From Nocardioides kongjuensis (GTDB lineage: Bacteria > Actinomycetota > Actinomycetes > Propionibacteriales > Nocardioidaceae), in contig NZ_JACCBF010000001.1 in NCBI RefSeq assembly GCF_013409625.1, forward strand, positions 744,001 through 808,000: a DNA stretch of 64,000 nt. The letters run 5' to 3'. The notes beneath the pieces are model-generated. The model ran no database searches and was not told where the DNA came from. It was given only the letters and a program-made list of their open reading frames with translations. Made by a program: the position numbers and the translations under genes. Shown piece after piece: positions 35,801 to 43,317 of this stretch (position 1 is its first letter; every line of letters starts with the position of its first letter).

Positions 35801-38719
35801 GTGAACCGGGCGTCGCAGCGCACCGAGCTGCTCCGGCTCGGGTTCGTCGACCTCGACCGGGCGTCCGCGGACCTCGAGCTGCTCGGGCCCGGCAGCACGG
35901 ACCTGCTCGCGCTGCTCGGCCGCACCGCCGACCCGGACGCGGCCCTGCACGGGCTGGTCCGGCTCGCCGACGCGGTCGGCGACCGGGCCGAGCTGCTGGG
36001 CGCCGTCCGCGACGACGAGGGCACGGCGATGCGGTTGCTGTGCGTCCTCGGCGCGAGCGTGGCGCTCGCCGACCACCTCGCGACCCATCCCGAGCAGTGG
36101 CGTGAGCTCGCCGACCCCGCGCTCGGCTCCACGCGCCCGGCCGCCTGGGCGGTGCGGGCCGCGCTGATCGAGGCCGTCACCGACAAGCCGGACCACCAGG
36201 CGGTCGACGCGCTGCGCGTCGAGTACCGCCGCCACCTGCTGCGGCTCGCGGCCCGCGACCTGACCCACCACCTCGGCGTCGACGACGCCGCGGCCGAGCT
36301 GTCCGACCTCGCCGCCGGGACGCTGGACGCCGCGCTGGTCGTGGCCCGGGCACGGGTCGGGGAGCCGGCGGCCGGCGTACGGCTGGCGGTGGTGGCGATG
36401 GGCAAGTGCGGCGGGCACGAGCTCAACTACGTCTCCGACGTCGACGTGCTCTTCGTCCACGAGGGCGACGAGCGGGTCGCTGCCCGACTGGCGGCACAGA
36501 TGATGCAGGTCTGCGCCGACCACACCGCCGAGGGCACGATCTGGCCGGTCGACGCCGCGCTGCGGCCGGAGGGCAAGGCGGGTCCGCTGAGCCGGACCCT
36601 GGCCAGCCACCAGGGCTACTACGAGCGCTGGGCCCAGGCGTGGGAGTTCCAGGCACTGCTCAAGGCCCGGCCGGTCGCGGGCGACCTCGAGCTCGGTCGC
36701 GAGTTCGTCGCGATGGTCGCGCCGATGGTGTGGTCCGCGGCGGACCGGGAGGGCTTCGTCGACGCCGCGCGGGCGATGCGGCGCCGGGTCCTCGACCACA
36801 TCCCGGCCCGCCAGGCCGACCGCCAGCTCAAGCTCGGCGCGGGCGGGCTGCGCGACGTCGAGTTCGCCGTCCAGCTGCTCCAGCTCGTCCACGGCCGCGC
36901 CGACGAGTCGATCCGCCCGCCCACGACGCTGAGCGCGCTGGCCCGGCTCACCGAGGGCGGCTACGTCGGCCGCGAGGACGGCGAGTCCCTGCACCGGGCC
37001 TACGCGTTCCTGCGCCAGCTCGAGCACCGCATCCAGCTGCACCGGCTGCAGCGCACCCACGTCGTGCCCTCCGACGAGGCGTCCCTGCGCCGGCTCGGTC
37101 GCAGCCTCGGCTTCTTCAAGGAGTCGCGCAAGCTGCTCGAGGAGACCTGGCAGGACCACCGCCGCGAGGTCAGCCGGCTGCACCAGAAGATCTTCTACCG
37201 GCCGCTGCTCACCGCGGTCGCGCGCATCGGTGCCGACGAGGTGCGGCTGTCCTCGGAGGCGGCGGGCGCCCGCCTCGCCGCCCTCGGGTACGCCGACCCG
37301 CAGGCCGCGCTGCGCAACCTGGAGGCCCTGACCAGCGGCGTCAGCCGCACCGCCGCCATCCAGCGCACCCTGCTGCCCGCGATGCTGCAGTGGTTCGCCG
37401 AGTGCCCCGACCCCGACGGCGGCCTGTTCGGCTTCCGCCGGATCAGCGAGGCGCTCGGCCGCACCCCGTGGTACCTCTCCACGCTGCGCGACGAGGGCGA
37501 GGCCGCCGAACGACTGGCCCACCTGCTCGCGACCTCCCGCTACTGCACCGACCTGCTCGAGCGCGAGCCCGCAGGCGTCCGGCTGCTCGGCGGCGACCTC
37601 CACCCCCTCGGTTCGGCGGCGCTGACCGAGGAGATGCTCGCGACCGGCGGGCGCCAGGAGGGCTTCGAGAAGGGCGTGCGGGCCGTGCGCGCCGTACGCC
37701 GTCGCGAGCTGCTGCGGATCGCCGCCGGCGACGTCCTCGGCCTGGTCGACGTCGCCGACGTCGGCTTCGCGCTGACCCGGCTGACCGACGCGACGCTCGA
37801 GGCCACGCTGCACGGCGCGATCGAGTCGACCGCGCGCGCCCGCGGCACCGAGGTCGTCCCGACCCGGATCGCGATCGTCGCGATGGGCCGCTACGGCGGC
37901 TTCGAGCTGTCCTACGGCAGCGACGCCGACGTGCTCTTCGTGCACGACCCGGTCGAGGGCGCCGATGCCCACGAGGCCTCGACCTTCGCCCGCCTGGTCG
38001 CCGAGGAGGTGCGCCGGGTGCTCGCCGTGCCCGGCCCGGACCCGGCGCTCGTCGTCGACGCCGACCTGCGCCCCGAGGGCCGCCAGGGCCCGCTGGTCCG
38101 CACCCTCGACGCCTACGCCGCCTACTACGCCAAGTGGTCGCACGTCTGGGAGGCCCAGGCGCTGCTGCGCGCCGACGCCGTGGTCGGCGACGCCGGGCTC
38201 CGCGAGCGGTTCACGGCGCTGATCGACCCGCTGCGCTACCCGGCGGGCGGGCTCACCGACGACGACGCGATCGAGGTACGCCGGATCAAGGGTCGCGTCG
38301 ACAAGGAACGCCTGCCGCGCGGCGCCGACCCGGCCCTGCACCTCAAGCTCGGACGCGGGGGACTGGCCGACATCGAGTGGACCGTCCAGCTGCTCCAGCT
38401 GCGGCACGGCGCCGAGGTCCCCGGCCTGCGCACCACCCAGACCCTGGCCGCCCTCAGCGCCGCCGCCGAGGCCGAGCTGATCTCCCCCGACGACGCCCGG
38501 ACCCTGACCGCGTCCTGGCGCCTGGCCACCCGGGTCCGCAACGCCGTCCTGCTCGCCCGGGGCCGCGCGGGCGACGAGTTCCCCCGTGCGGTGCTCGAGC
38601 GGCGTGCCGTCGCCGGCATCCTCGGCTACCAGCTCACCGAGACCGACCGGCTCCTCGACGACTACCTGCGGGTCACCCGGCACGCGCACGCCGTGGTGGA
38701 CCGGGTGTTCTGGGAGTGA
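35801..38719 (+). CDS. glnE: Bifunctional glutamine synthetase adenylyltransferase/deadenylylase
   Basis: 972 residues from GTG 35801, one base after the glnA2 stop. Two nucleotidyltransferase domains are each marked by a G-D/D-x-D site: N-terminal GKCGGHELNYVSDVDVLFVH (deadenylylase half) and C-terminal GRYGGFELSYGSDADVLFVH (adenylylase half). Each is followed by an RPEG segment and an L-L-QL helical region (GLRDVEFAVQLLQL; GLADIEWTVQLLQL). It reversibly adenylylates glutamine synthetase in nitrogen control. Length is normal. Transcription probably ends at the hairpin just downstream. Confidence 0.96.
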   Translation: MNRASQRTELLRLGFVDLDRASADLELLGPGSTDLLALLGRTADPDAALHGLVRLADAVGDRAELLGAVRDDEGTAMRLLCVLGASVALADHLATHPEQWRELADPALGSTRPAAWAVRAALIEAVTDKPDHQAVDALRVEYRRHLLRLAARDLTHHLGVDDAAAELSDLAAGTLDAALVVARARVGEPAAGVRLAVVAMGKCGGHELNYVSDVDVLFVHEGDERVAARLAAQMMQVCADHTAEGTIWPVDAALRPEGKAGPLSRTLASHQGYYERWAQAWEFQALLKARPVAGDLELGREFVAMVAPMVWSAADREGFVDAARAMRRRVLDHIPARQADRQLKLGAGGLRDVEFAVQLLQLVHGRADESIRPPTTLSALARLTEGGYVGREDGESLHRAYAFLRQLEHRIQLHRLQRTHVVPSDEASLRRLGRSLGFFKESRKLLEETWQDHRREVSRLHQKIFYRPLLTAVARIGADEVRLSSEAAGARLAALGYADPQAALRNLEALTSGVSRTAAIQRTLLPAMLQWFAECPDPDGGLFGFRRISEALGRTPWYLSTLRDEGEAAERLAHLLATSRYCTDLLEREPAGVRLLGGDLHPLGSAALTEEMLATGGRQEGFEKGVRAVRAVRRRELLRIAAGDVLGLVDVADVGFALTRLTDATLEATLHGAIESTARARGTEVVPTRIAIVAMGRYGGFELSYGSDADVLFVHDPVEGADAHEASTFARLVAEEVRRVLAVPGPDPALVVDADLRPEGRQGPLVRTLDAYAAYYAKWSHVWEAQALLRADAVVGDAGLRERFTALIDPLRYPAGGLTDDDAIEVRRIKGRVDKERLPRGADPALHLKLGRGGLADIEWTVQLLQLRHGAEVPGLRTTQTLAALSAAAEAELISPDDARTLTASWRLATRVRNAVLLARGRAGDEFPRAVLERRAVAGILGYQLTETDRLLDDYLRVTRHAHAVVDRVFWE

Positions 38720-38728
38720 AATAGGCGC

Positions 38729-38764
38729 CGGGCCGCGACCTCTGGGGGGGTCGGTCGCGGCCCG
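38729..38764 (+). terminator. Hairpin terminator after glnE
   Basis: A perfect 12-bp stem (CGGGCCGCGACC / GGTCGCGGCCCG) with a 12-nt loop starts 10 nt after the glnE stop. There is no T-run after it, as is common for actinobacterial hairpin terminators. Confidence 0.7.
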
Positions 38765-38957
38765 ACATCGCACATCATAGACACATCATCGGAACGTTGG
38801 GGGCAGAAGGGTGAGGTTGACCTGACACCTGTCCACATTTGTCCTCGGGCCGCCGGCTCCCGGGCACCCGGGGACAGCGCGACGTCGTGTTCGTCACCCT
38901 GTTCAGGTACCTGTGACGACCAGTAACGTCTTGGGTACCGAACACCGGAGGTACGCC

Positions 38958-40892
38958 ATGCTCCTCGTTGCTGACCCCACTGCGCCGCCGGCCGGAGGCG
39001 CAGCGCTCGACCAGGTCCTGATCGCGGCGGGCGCCTTCGCCGCGATCTACGTCCCGTTGGGGATCTTCCTGCTGCGCGAGCGCGACGGGAAGCCGACCCT
39101 GCTGGGGCGGCTCGCCGACCGGGTCGCGGCCCTCGACGGACTACCGCGCTGGGCCGGGCTGCCGGGCTACCTCGCGCTCATCTCGCTGGTCGCGTGCGCC
39201 TTCGGCGTCTACTGGGACGTCCCGATCCACATGCAGAACGGGCGCGACGAGGGCCCGCTGGCCAACCCGTCGCACTTCCCGATCATGTTCGGCATCTTCG
39301 GCTTCCTTGCCTCCGGCGTGATCTCGGCCGGTCTCGCCAAGGCGCCGCTGCCGCGTCGTACGGTCAGGCTGACCCCGAGGTGGCAGGTGCCGATGGGCAC
39401 CCTGGTGCTGCTCGGCGCGGGCCTGATCGCGGCCGCCGGGTTCCCGGCCGACGACGTGTGGCACCGGTTGTTCGGGCAGGACGTCACCGAGTGGGGACCG
39501 ACCCACGTGATGATGATCGGCGGTGCGGTCACCTGCGTGCTGGCACTGCCGCTGCTGTACGCCGAGGCGGCCCAGGTCGGTCGGCCTCCGCTCCGCGGGA
39601 GGGCGACCCGACTGGTGATGACCGTCGTGCTCGGGCTGTGCATCATCCCGGTGGCCTTCCTCATGGAGTTCGACCTCGGCGTGCCCCAGTTCCCGGCGAC
39701 CACGCTGTTCGTCATCTCCGGCTTCCTGACGGGATGGATCTTCGTGGCCGGCCGGGTCTTCCTCGGTCGCGGCGGCGCGCTCGTCACGTGGGGCACCTAC
39801 CTCGGCATCCGGGTGCTGATCTTCGCGATCACGCTGCCGGTCCCCGACATCCACCGGGCGCACTGGCTGCTCTTCCTCGGCCCGGCTCTGTGCATCGAGC
39901 TGCTCGCGCTGGTGTGGCGGGACCGCGGCCCGGTGTTCGCCGGGGTGGCCGGCCTGCTCGCCGGGACGGTCGGCCTGGCCACCGAGTGGTGGTGGATGGG
40001 CGTCTTCATGCCGTACCCGCTCCCGCCCGACGCCTCCCAGATGCCCCTGATGCTGGCGGTCGGCGGTGTCGCGGGCGTCGGCGGCGGCCTGCTCGGCTGG
40101 TCGTTCGCGCGCCACGTCGAGCGGATCGGCGACTTCGGCCCGAGCGCCGAACCGGGCAGTCGGGTGGTCGTGCCGGGCCGGTGGGTCGGTACCGCGGGAA
40201 CGCTGGTCTTCATCGCCCTGATGGCCGTCCTCGCCGCCCCTGCCGGGGCCGGCGAGGTGGAGGTGGTCAAGCAGTGCGACGGCGGCGAGTGCCGCACGAC
40301 GTACCAGCCGGTCGACGGGACCGGCGTGATCATGGGCCACGTCTCCTACGACGACGCCTGCATCGGCACCCAGGGCTGCACGGCCGTCGTGACCGTGCGG
40401 GCCGACCCCCGCGACGTGGACGACGCGATCTGGTTCTCCGCGCTGGCCTACCAGGGCAAGAAGGAGCCGGAGTCCCAGCAGCTCGGCGACGGTGTGCTCA
40501 GTGTCGCGATGGAGCCGACCGGGCGGGCGGGGGAGTACCGCAGCGCCGAGCCGCTGCCGCTCTACGGTCGCTGGAAGGTGCTGGTCCGGCTGCACCTGCC
40601 GCTGCGAACGCTGGTCTCGATCCCCGTCCACATGCCGGCCGACACCGCCATCACGGGACCGGCCGCCGGCCTGGTCCAGGTCGACGACGACACCGACGTC
40701 GCCTTCGTCCACGAGCCGTTCATGCTCCAGCGCGAGCGCAAGCCGGACGTCCCGGTCTGGCTGTGGACCACGATGTACGGCGTCGTGATCGCCTCCTGGC
40801 TCGGCCTGCTCGCGTTCTACGGCTGGCTGTTCGCCTCGGCGGCCGGGGGTAGGTCGCATCTAGTTGAAGTTTCAAGTAGATTGGAGTCATGA
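38958..40892 (+). CDS. Multi-spanning membrane protein of unknown function with extracytoplasmic domain
   Basis: 644 residues. ATG 38958 follows GGAGG at 38947-38951; an earlier in-frame GTG has no support. Residues about 10-440 hold around ten to twelve hydrophobic segments with a conserved-looking YWDVPIHMQNGRDEGPLANP loop and WGPTHVMMIGG. A C-terminal non-membrane domain (about 445-605, four cysteines in QCDGGECRTTY and DDACIGTQGC) follows, and a last membrane helix. The family is not recognised; FixH-like or copper-related functions are possible but not supported. Its last codons contain the palindrome and promoter of the next gene, which it overlaps by ATGA. A CAGGTACCTG palindrome (38904-38913) lies upstream. 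Confidence 0.75.
   Translation: MLLVADPTAPPAGGAALDQVLIAAGAFAAIYVPLGIFLLRERDGKPTLLGRLADRVAALDGLPRWAGLPGYLALISLVACAFGVYWDVPIHMQNGRDEGPLANPSHFPIMFGIFGFLASGVISAGLAKAPLPRRTVRLTPRWQVPMGTLVLLGAGLIAAAGFPADDVWHRLFGQDVTEWGPTHVMMIGGAVTCVLALPLLYAEAAQVGRPPLRGRATRLVMTVVLGLCIIPVAFLMEFDLGVPQFPATTLFVISGFLTGWIFVAGRVFLGRGGALVTWGTYLGIRVLIFAITLPVPDIHRAHWLLFLGPALCIELLALVWRDRGPVFAGVAGLLAGTVGLATEWWWMGVFMPYPLPPDASQMPLMLAVGGVAGVGGGLLGWSFARHVERIGDFGPSAEPGSRVVVPGRWVGTAGTLVFIALMAVLAAPAGAGEVEVVKQCDGGECRTTYQPVDGTGVIMGHVSYDDACIGTQGCTAVVTVRADPRDVDDAIWFSALAYQGKKEPESQQLGDGVLSVAMEPTGRAGEYRSAEPLPLYGRWKVLVRLHLPLRTLVSIPVHMPADTAITGPAAGLVQVDDDTDVAFVHEPFMLQRERKPDVPVWLWTTMYGVVIASWLGLLAFYGWLFASAAGGRSHLVEVSSRLES
40861..40878. promoter_or_regulatory. 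MarR/MhqR-like operator palindrome
   Basis: TAGTTGAA-GT-TTCAAGTA is an 18-bp palindrome with one mismatched pair (core TTGAA-GT-TTCAA perfect). It overlaps the -10 of the esterase gene, so binding would block transcription. AT-rich TTGAA/TTCAA palindromes are typical of MarR-family sites. Confidence 0.5.
40877..40882 (+). promoter_or_regulatory. Leaderless -10 element (TAGATT) for the esterase gene
   Basis: TAGATT lies at -12 to -7 from ATG 40889; the nearby GGAG is only 2 nt from the ATG, too close to act as a normal Shine-Dalgarno site. Confidence 0.5.
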
Positions 40893-41533
40893 CCTCCTTC
40901 CCCGACCCCGTCGTGCTCCGCCGGGGCAGCGACGACCCCGCTGCGCCGGTCGTCGTCCTGCTGCACGGCCGCGGCGCCGACGAGGCGTCGATCATCGGCC
41001 TCGTCGACCACCTGCCGGCCGGTCCGTCGTACGTCGCCGTGCGGGCGCCGATCGCCGAGGGCGGCGGCTACGCGTGGTTCGCCAACCGGGGCATCGGCCG
41101 CCCGGTCGCGGCCTCGCTGGCCGAGACCATGGCCTGGTTCCGGACCTGGCTGGACGCCGAGCACCCCGAGGGCTCCGACCGCTCCGGGGCCCGGCCGGTC
41201 GTGCTGGTCGGCTTCAGCGGAGGCGCGGCGTTCGCCGGCGGCCTCGTGCTCGCCCAGCCGGGCCGCTTCGCGGGCGCCGCGATCCTGCACGGCACGCTGC
41301 CGTTCGACGCGGGCGTGCCCGTCACGCCGGGGCGGCTGTCCGGCGTCCCCGTCTTCGTCGCCCAGGGCGACGCCGACCGGGTCATCCCGCGCGAGCTGCT
41401 CGACGCGACCTGGGCCTACCTCACCGGCGAGGCCGGCTCGGTGGCCACGACCTGGCGCGACGCCGGCGGGCACGGGGTGTCCGCGGGTGCGGTGGCGGCG
41501 TTGGGTGAGTGGCTCGTGGGGTTGTCGGGCTGA
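40889..41533 (+). CDS. Alpha/beta hydrolase, phospholipase/carboxylesterase family (MhqD-like)
   Basis: 214 residues. Oxyanion segment VVVLLHGRGADEASI, nucleophile elbow VLVGFSGGAAFAGG, acid in QGDADRVIP and a C-terminal His in DAGGHGVSAG. The family includes carboxylesterases and YodD/MhqD, which in Bacillus belongs to a quinone-stress regulon under the MarR repressor MhqR. The MarR-like palindrome at its promoter fits that view, but no MarR gene is in this window. It overlaps the membrane protein gene by ATGA. Confidence 0.85.
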   Translation: MTSFPDPVVLRRGSDDPAAPVVVLLHGRGADEASIIGLVDHLPAGPSYVAVRAPIAEGGGYAWFANRGIGRPVAASLAETMAWFRTWLDAEHPEGSDRSGARPVVLVGFSGGAAFAGGLVLAQPGRFAGAAILHGTLPFDAGVPVTPGRLSGVPVFVAQGDADRVIPRELLDATWAYLTGEAGSVATTWRDAGGHGVSAGAVAALGEWLVGLSG

Positions 41534-41535
41534 GC

Positions 41536-41757
41536 TCAGCGCTCGCCGTCGGGGTAGATGCTGCGGGTCTCGGCCCGCTCGTAGCCGCGCGGCAGGTAGT
41601 CCCGGACCCAGATCTTCGGCAGCGCCTTGGCGACCGACAGCGTCACGTAGACCATCGTGTTGATCGCGACGAACGCGGCCAGGACCGCGAACGGGTGCGA
41701 GCGGACCAGCGACTCGGGGAACAGGATGCCGAGCGTGGAGAGCAGCGGGGCGTTCAT
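41536..41757 (-). CDS. 73-residue membrane protein coupled to glycosyltransferase
   Basis: One or two hydrophobic segments (about 9-50, LVRSHPFAVLAAFVAINTMV) and a basic, polar tail ending SIYPDGER. The ATG overlaps the TGA of the glycosyltransferase gene (ATGA), so the two proteins are made together. By position it could be an accessory subunit of a polysaccharide synthase, as PgaD is for PgaC; no sequence similarity to PgaD is claimed. Confidence 0.65.
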   Translation of the reverse strand: MNAPLLSTLGILFPESLVRSHPFAVLAAFVAINTMVYVTLSVAKALPKIWVRDYLPRGYERAETRSIYPDGER

Positions 41758-43178
41758 GCGTCCACCTTGTGGCGTGCGGGGGTCGGGGTGTGCTCGCCCC
41801 ACTGGGCGTTGCGGCCGAGGGACATGTCGACGATCCCCTTGAGGTAGACGATGTCGAGGAACAGCGCGTAGAAGAGCTCGGGGAACAGCGTCGCGGCGAG
41901 GATCCGGGCCCGCCAGCCGCCACGCCACACGGTCGCGATGCGCTCGATGGTGAAGACCAGGCCGGTGCCGAGCCAGAACGGGAACCACACCCAGCTGTCG
42001 AACGACAGTGCCATGAGCAGCATCAAGAACAGGTAGGCGAACAGCGCGATCACGCCGTACCCGATGCCGAGCTGCTGGGCCCAGTAGCGGAAGGTCGAGG
42101 GACGCAGGCCGTACTCGCCGAGGTTCTCCAGGGCACCGCGCTGCCAGCGCAGCCGCTGGGTCCACAGCGTGCGCCAGGTCGGCATGACCTCGGTGACGAC
42201 GGTGCAGTCGGACGGCGAGACGATCAGGCCGCCGAGCGACTTGAGGGCGAGGGTGATCTCGTTGTCCTCGGTGAGCACGAGGGTGTCGTAGACGTCCCCG
42301 GGTACGCCGGGCAGCAGCTTGCCGCGCTCGGCGGCGACGGTGCGCAGGGCGCGCGGGCGGAACACGGTGGCGGTGCCGGTGAGGACGAACACGAGGCCGC
42401 GGCGGCGACGCAGGTCGCGCGCGTAGCGGGTGTACTCGTTGCGCTGGAACTGGCCGATCAGGCCCTTGCCGTCCTCGCCGTAGAACAGCCCGCCGACCGC
42501 CATCAGCGCCCGGTCCGCGGTCATCCGGCGCACGACCGAGGCGAGGAAGCCGTCGTCGAGCACGGTGTCGGCGTCCATGACCATGACCAGGTCGTTCTCG
42601 CCCTGGGTGGGCAGGATCCGGGCCAGTGCCTGGTTCAGCGCGCCGGCCTTCTTGTGGACGTTGTCGACGCTCTCGATCACCTCGGCGCCGCAGCGGCGCG
42701 CGATGGCGACGGTGTCGTCGGTGCAGTTGTCGGCGACCACGATGATCCGCTCTGGTGAGCGGGACTGGGCCGTGAGCGAGGTGAGGGTGGCGGCGATGCC
42801 CTGGGCCTCGTTGTGGGCCGGGACCAGCACGGTCAGCGTGACCTCGCCGTGGAAGACGCCGCGCGTCTCGGCCATCACGTGGCGCGGGGAGAGGGGCAGG
42901 TGGGTGCCGTCGTCGCTGCGCCGCGCCCGGTTGGCGATGCGACGCTCGAGCGTCGCGACCCCGGCGGCGAAGAGCAGGGCGACGCCGCCGGCGGCGGCGA
43001 GCGTCGGCACGGTGGGTGCCTCGGTGTCGTAGAGGACGTGCCACACGCCCAGCACGAGGCCGTCGGACGGCCTCGCCCGACCGTGGGCGGTGTCGGAGAC
43101 CGACCACCACAACAAGCCGGCACCAGCCAGCGCCGTCCCGAGAATGAGCAGTCCCACTGCTCGCTGCAACCAGTGCAC
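41754..43178 (-). CDS. Processive family 2 glycosyltransferase (exopolysaccharide synthase type)
   Basis: 474 residues from GTG 43178, preceded by GGAGGGAAGGGG; upstream in-frame starts have no such site. Two N-terminal membrane helices, then the catalytic domain: VLVPAHNEAQG, VMDADTVLDDG (D-x-D), TEDNEITLAL (catalytic Asp/Glu region) and QRLRWQRG (Q-x-x-R-W, processive synthases). About three to four C-terminal membrane helices follow. The family (NodC/HAS/PgaC-like) makes beta-linked polysaccharide while exporting it. A TAGGGT -10 (43207-43202, minus strand) gives a short leader. The gene is divergent from a c-di-GMP enzyme; no PilZ domain is seen. Confidence 0.88.
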   Translation of the reverse strand: MHWLQRAVGLLILGTALAGAGLLWWSVSDTAHGRARPSDGLVLGVWHVLYDTEAPTVPTLAAAGGVALLFAAGVATLERRIANRARRSDDGTHLPLSPRHVMAETRGVFHGEVTLTVLVPAHNEAQGIAATLTSLTAQSRSPERIIVVADNCTDDTVAIARRCGAEVIESVDNVHKKAGALNQALARILPTQGENDLVMVMDADTVLDDGFLASVVRRMTADRALMAVGGLFYGEDGKGLIGQFQRNEYTRYARDLRRRRGLVFVLTGTATVFRPRALRTVAAERGKLLPGVPGDVYDTLVLTEDNEITLALKSLGGLIVSPSDCTVVTEVMPTWRTLWTQRLRWQRGALENLGEYGLRPSTFRYWAQQLGIGYGVIALFAYLFLMLLMALSFDSWVWFPFWLGTGLVFTIERIATVWRGGWRARILAATLFPELFYALFLDIVYLKGIVDMSLGRNAQWGEHTPTPARHKVDA

Positions 43179-43266
43179 GAGATCCCCTTCCCTCCACCAC
43201 GACCCTAGGCAGGTGCGGCGCGAAAGACCCACGAATGCCGCGATGCCGTCCGATCGACACGCGTAG

Positions 43267-43284
43267 TCGGGACCAAGGTCCCGA
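43267..43284. promoter_or_regulatory. Perfect 18-bp inverted repeat in divergent promoter region
   Basis: TCGGGACC-AA-GGTCCCGA, with 8-bp perfect arms, lies between the polysaccharide synthase and the PAS-GGDEF-EAL gene. It is a candidate operator; the regulator is unknown. Confidence 0.45.
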
Positions 43285-43317
43285 TCCCCTCCGATCCTGC
43301 GGTCCCGAGCCGAACAC

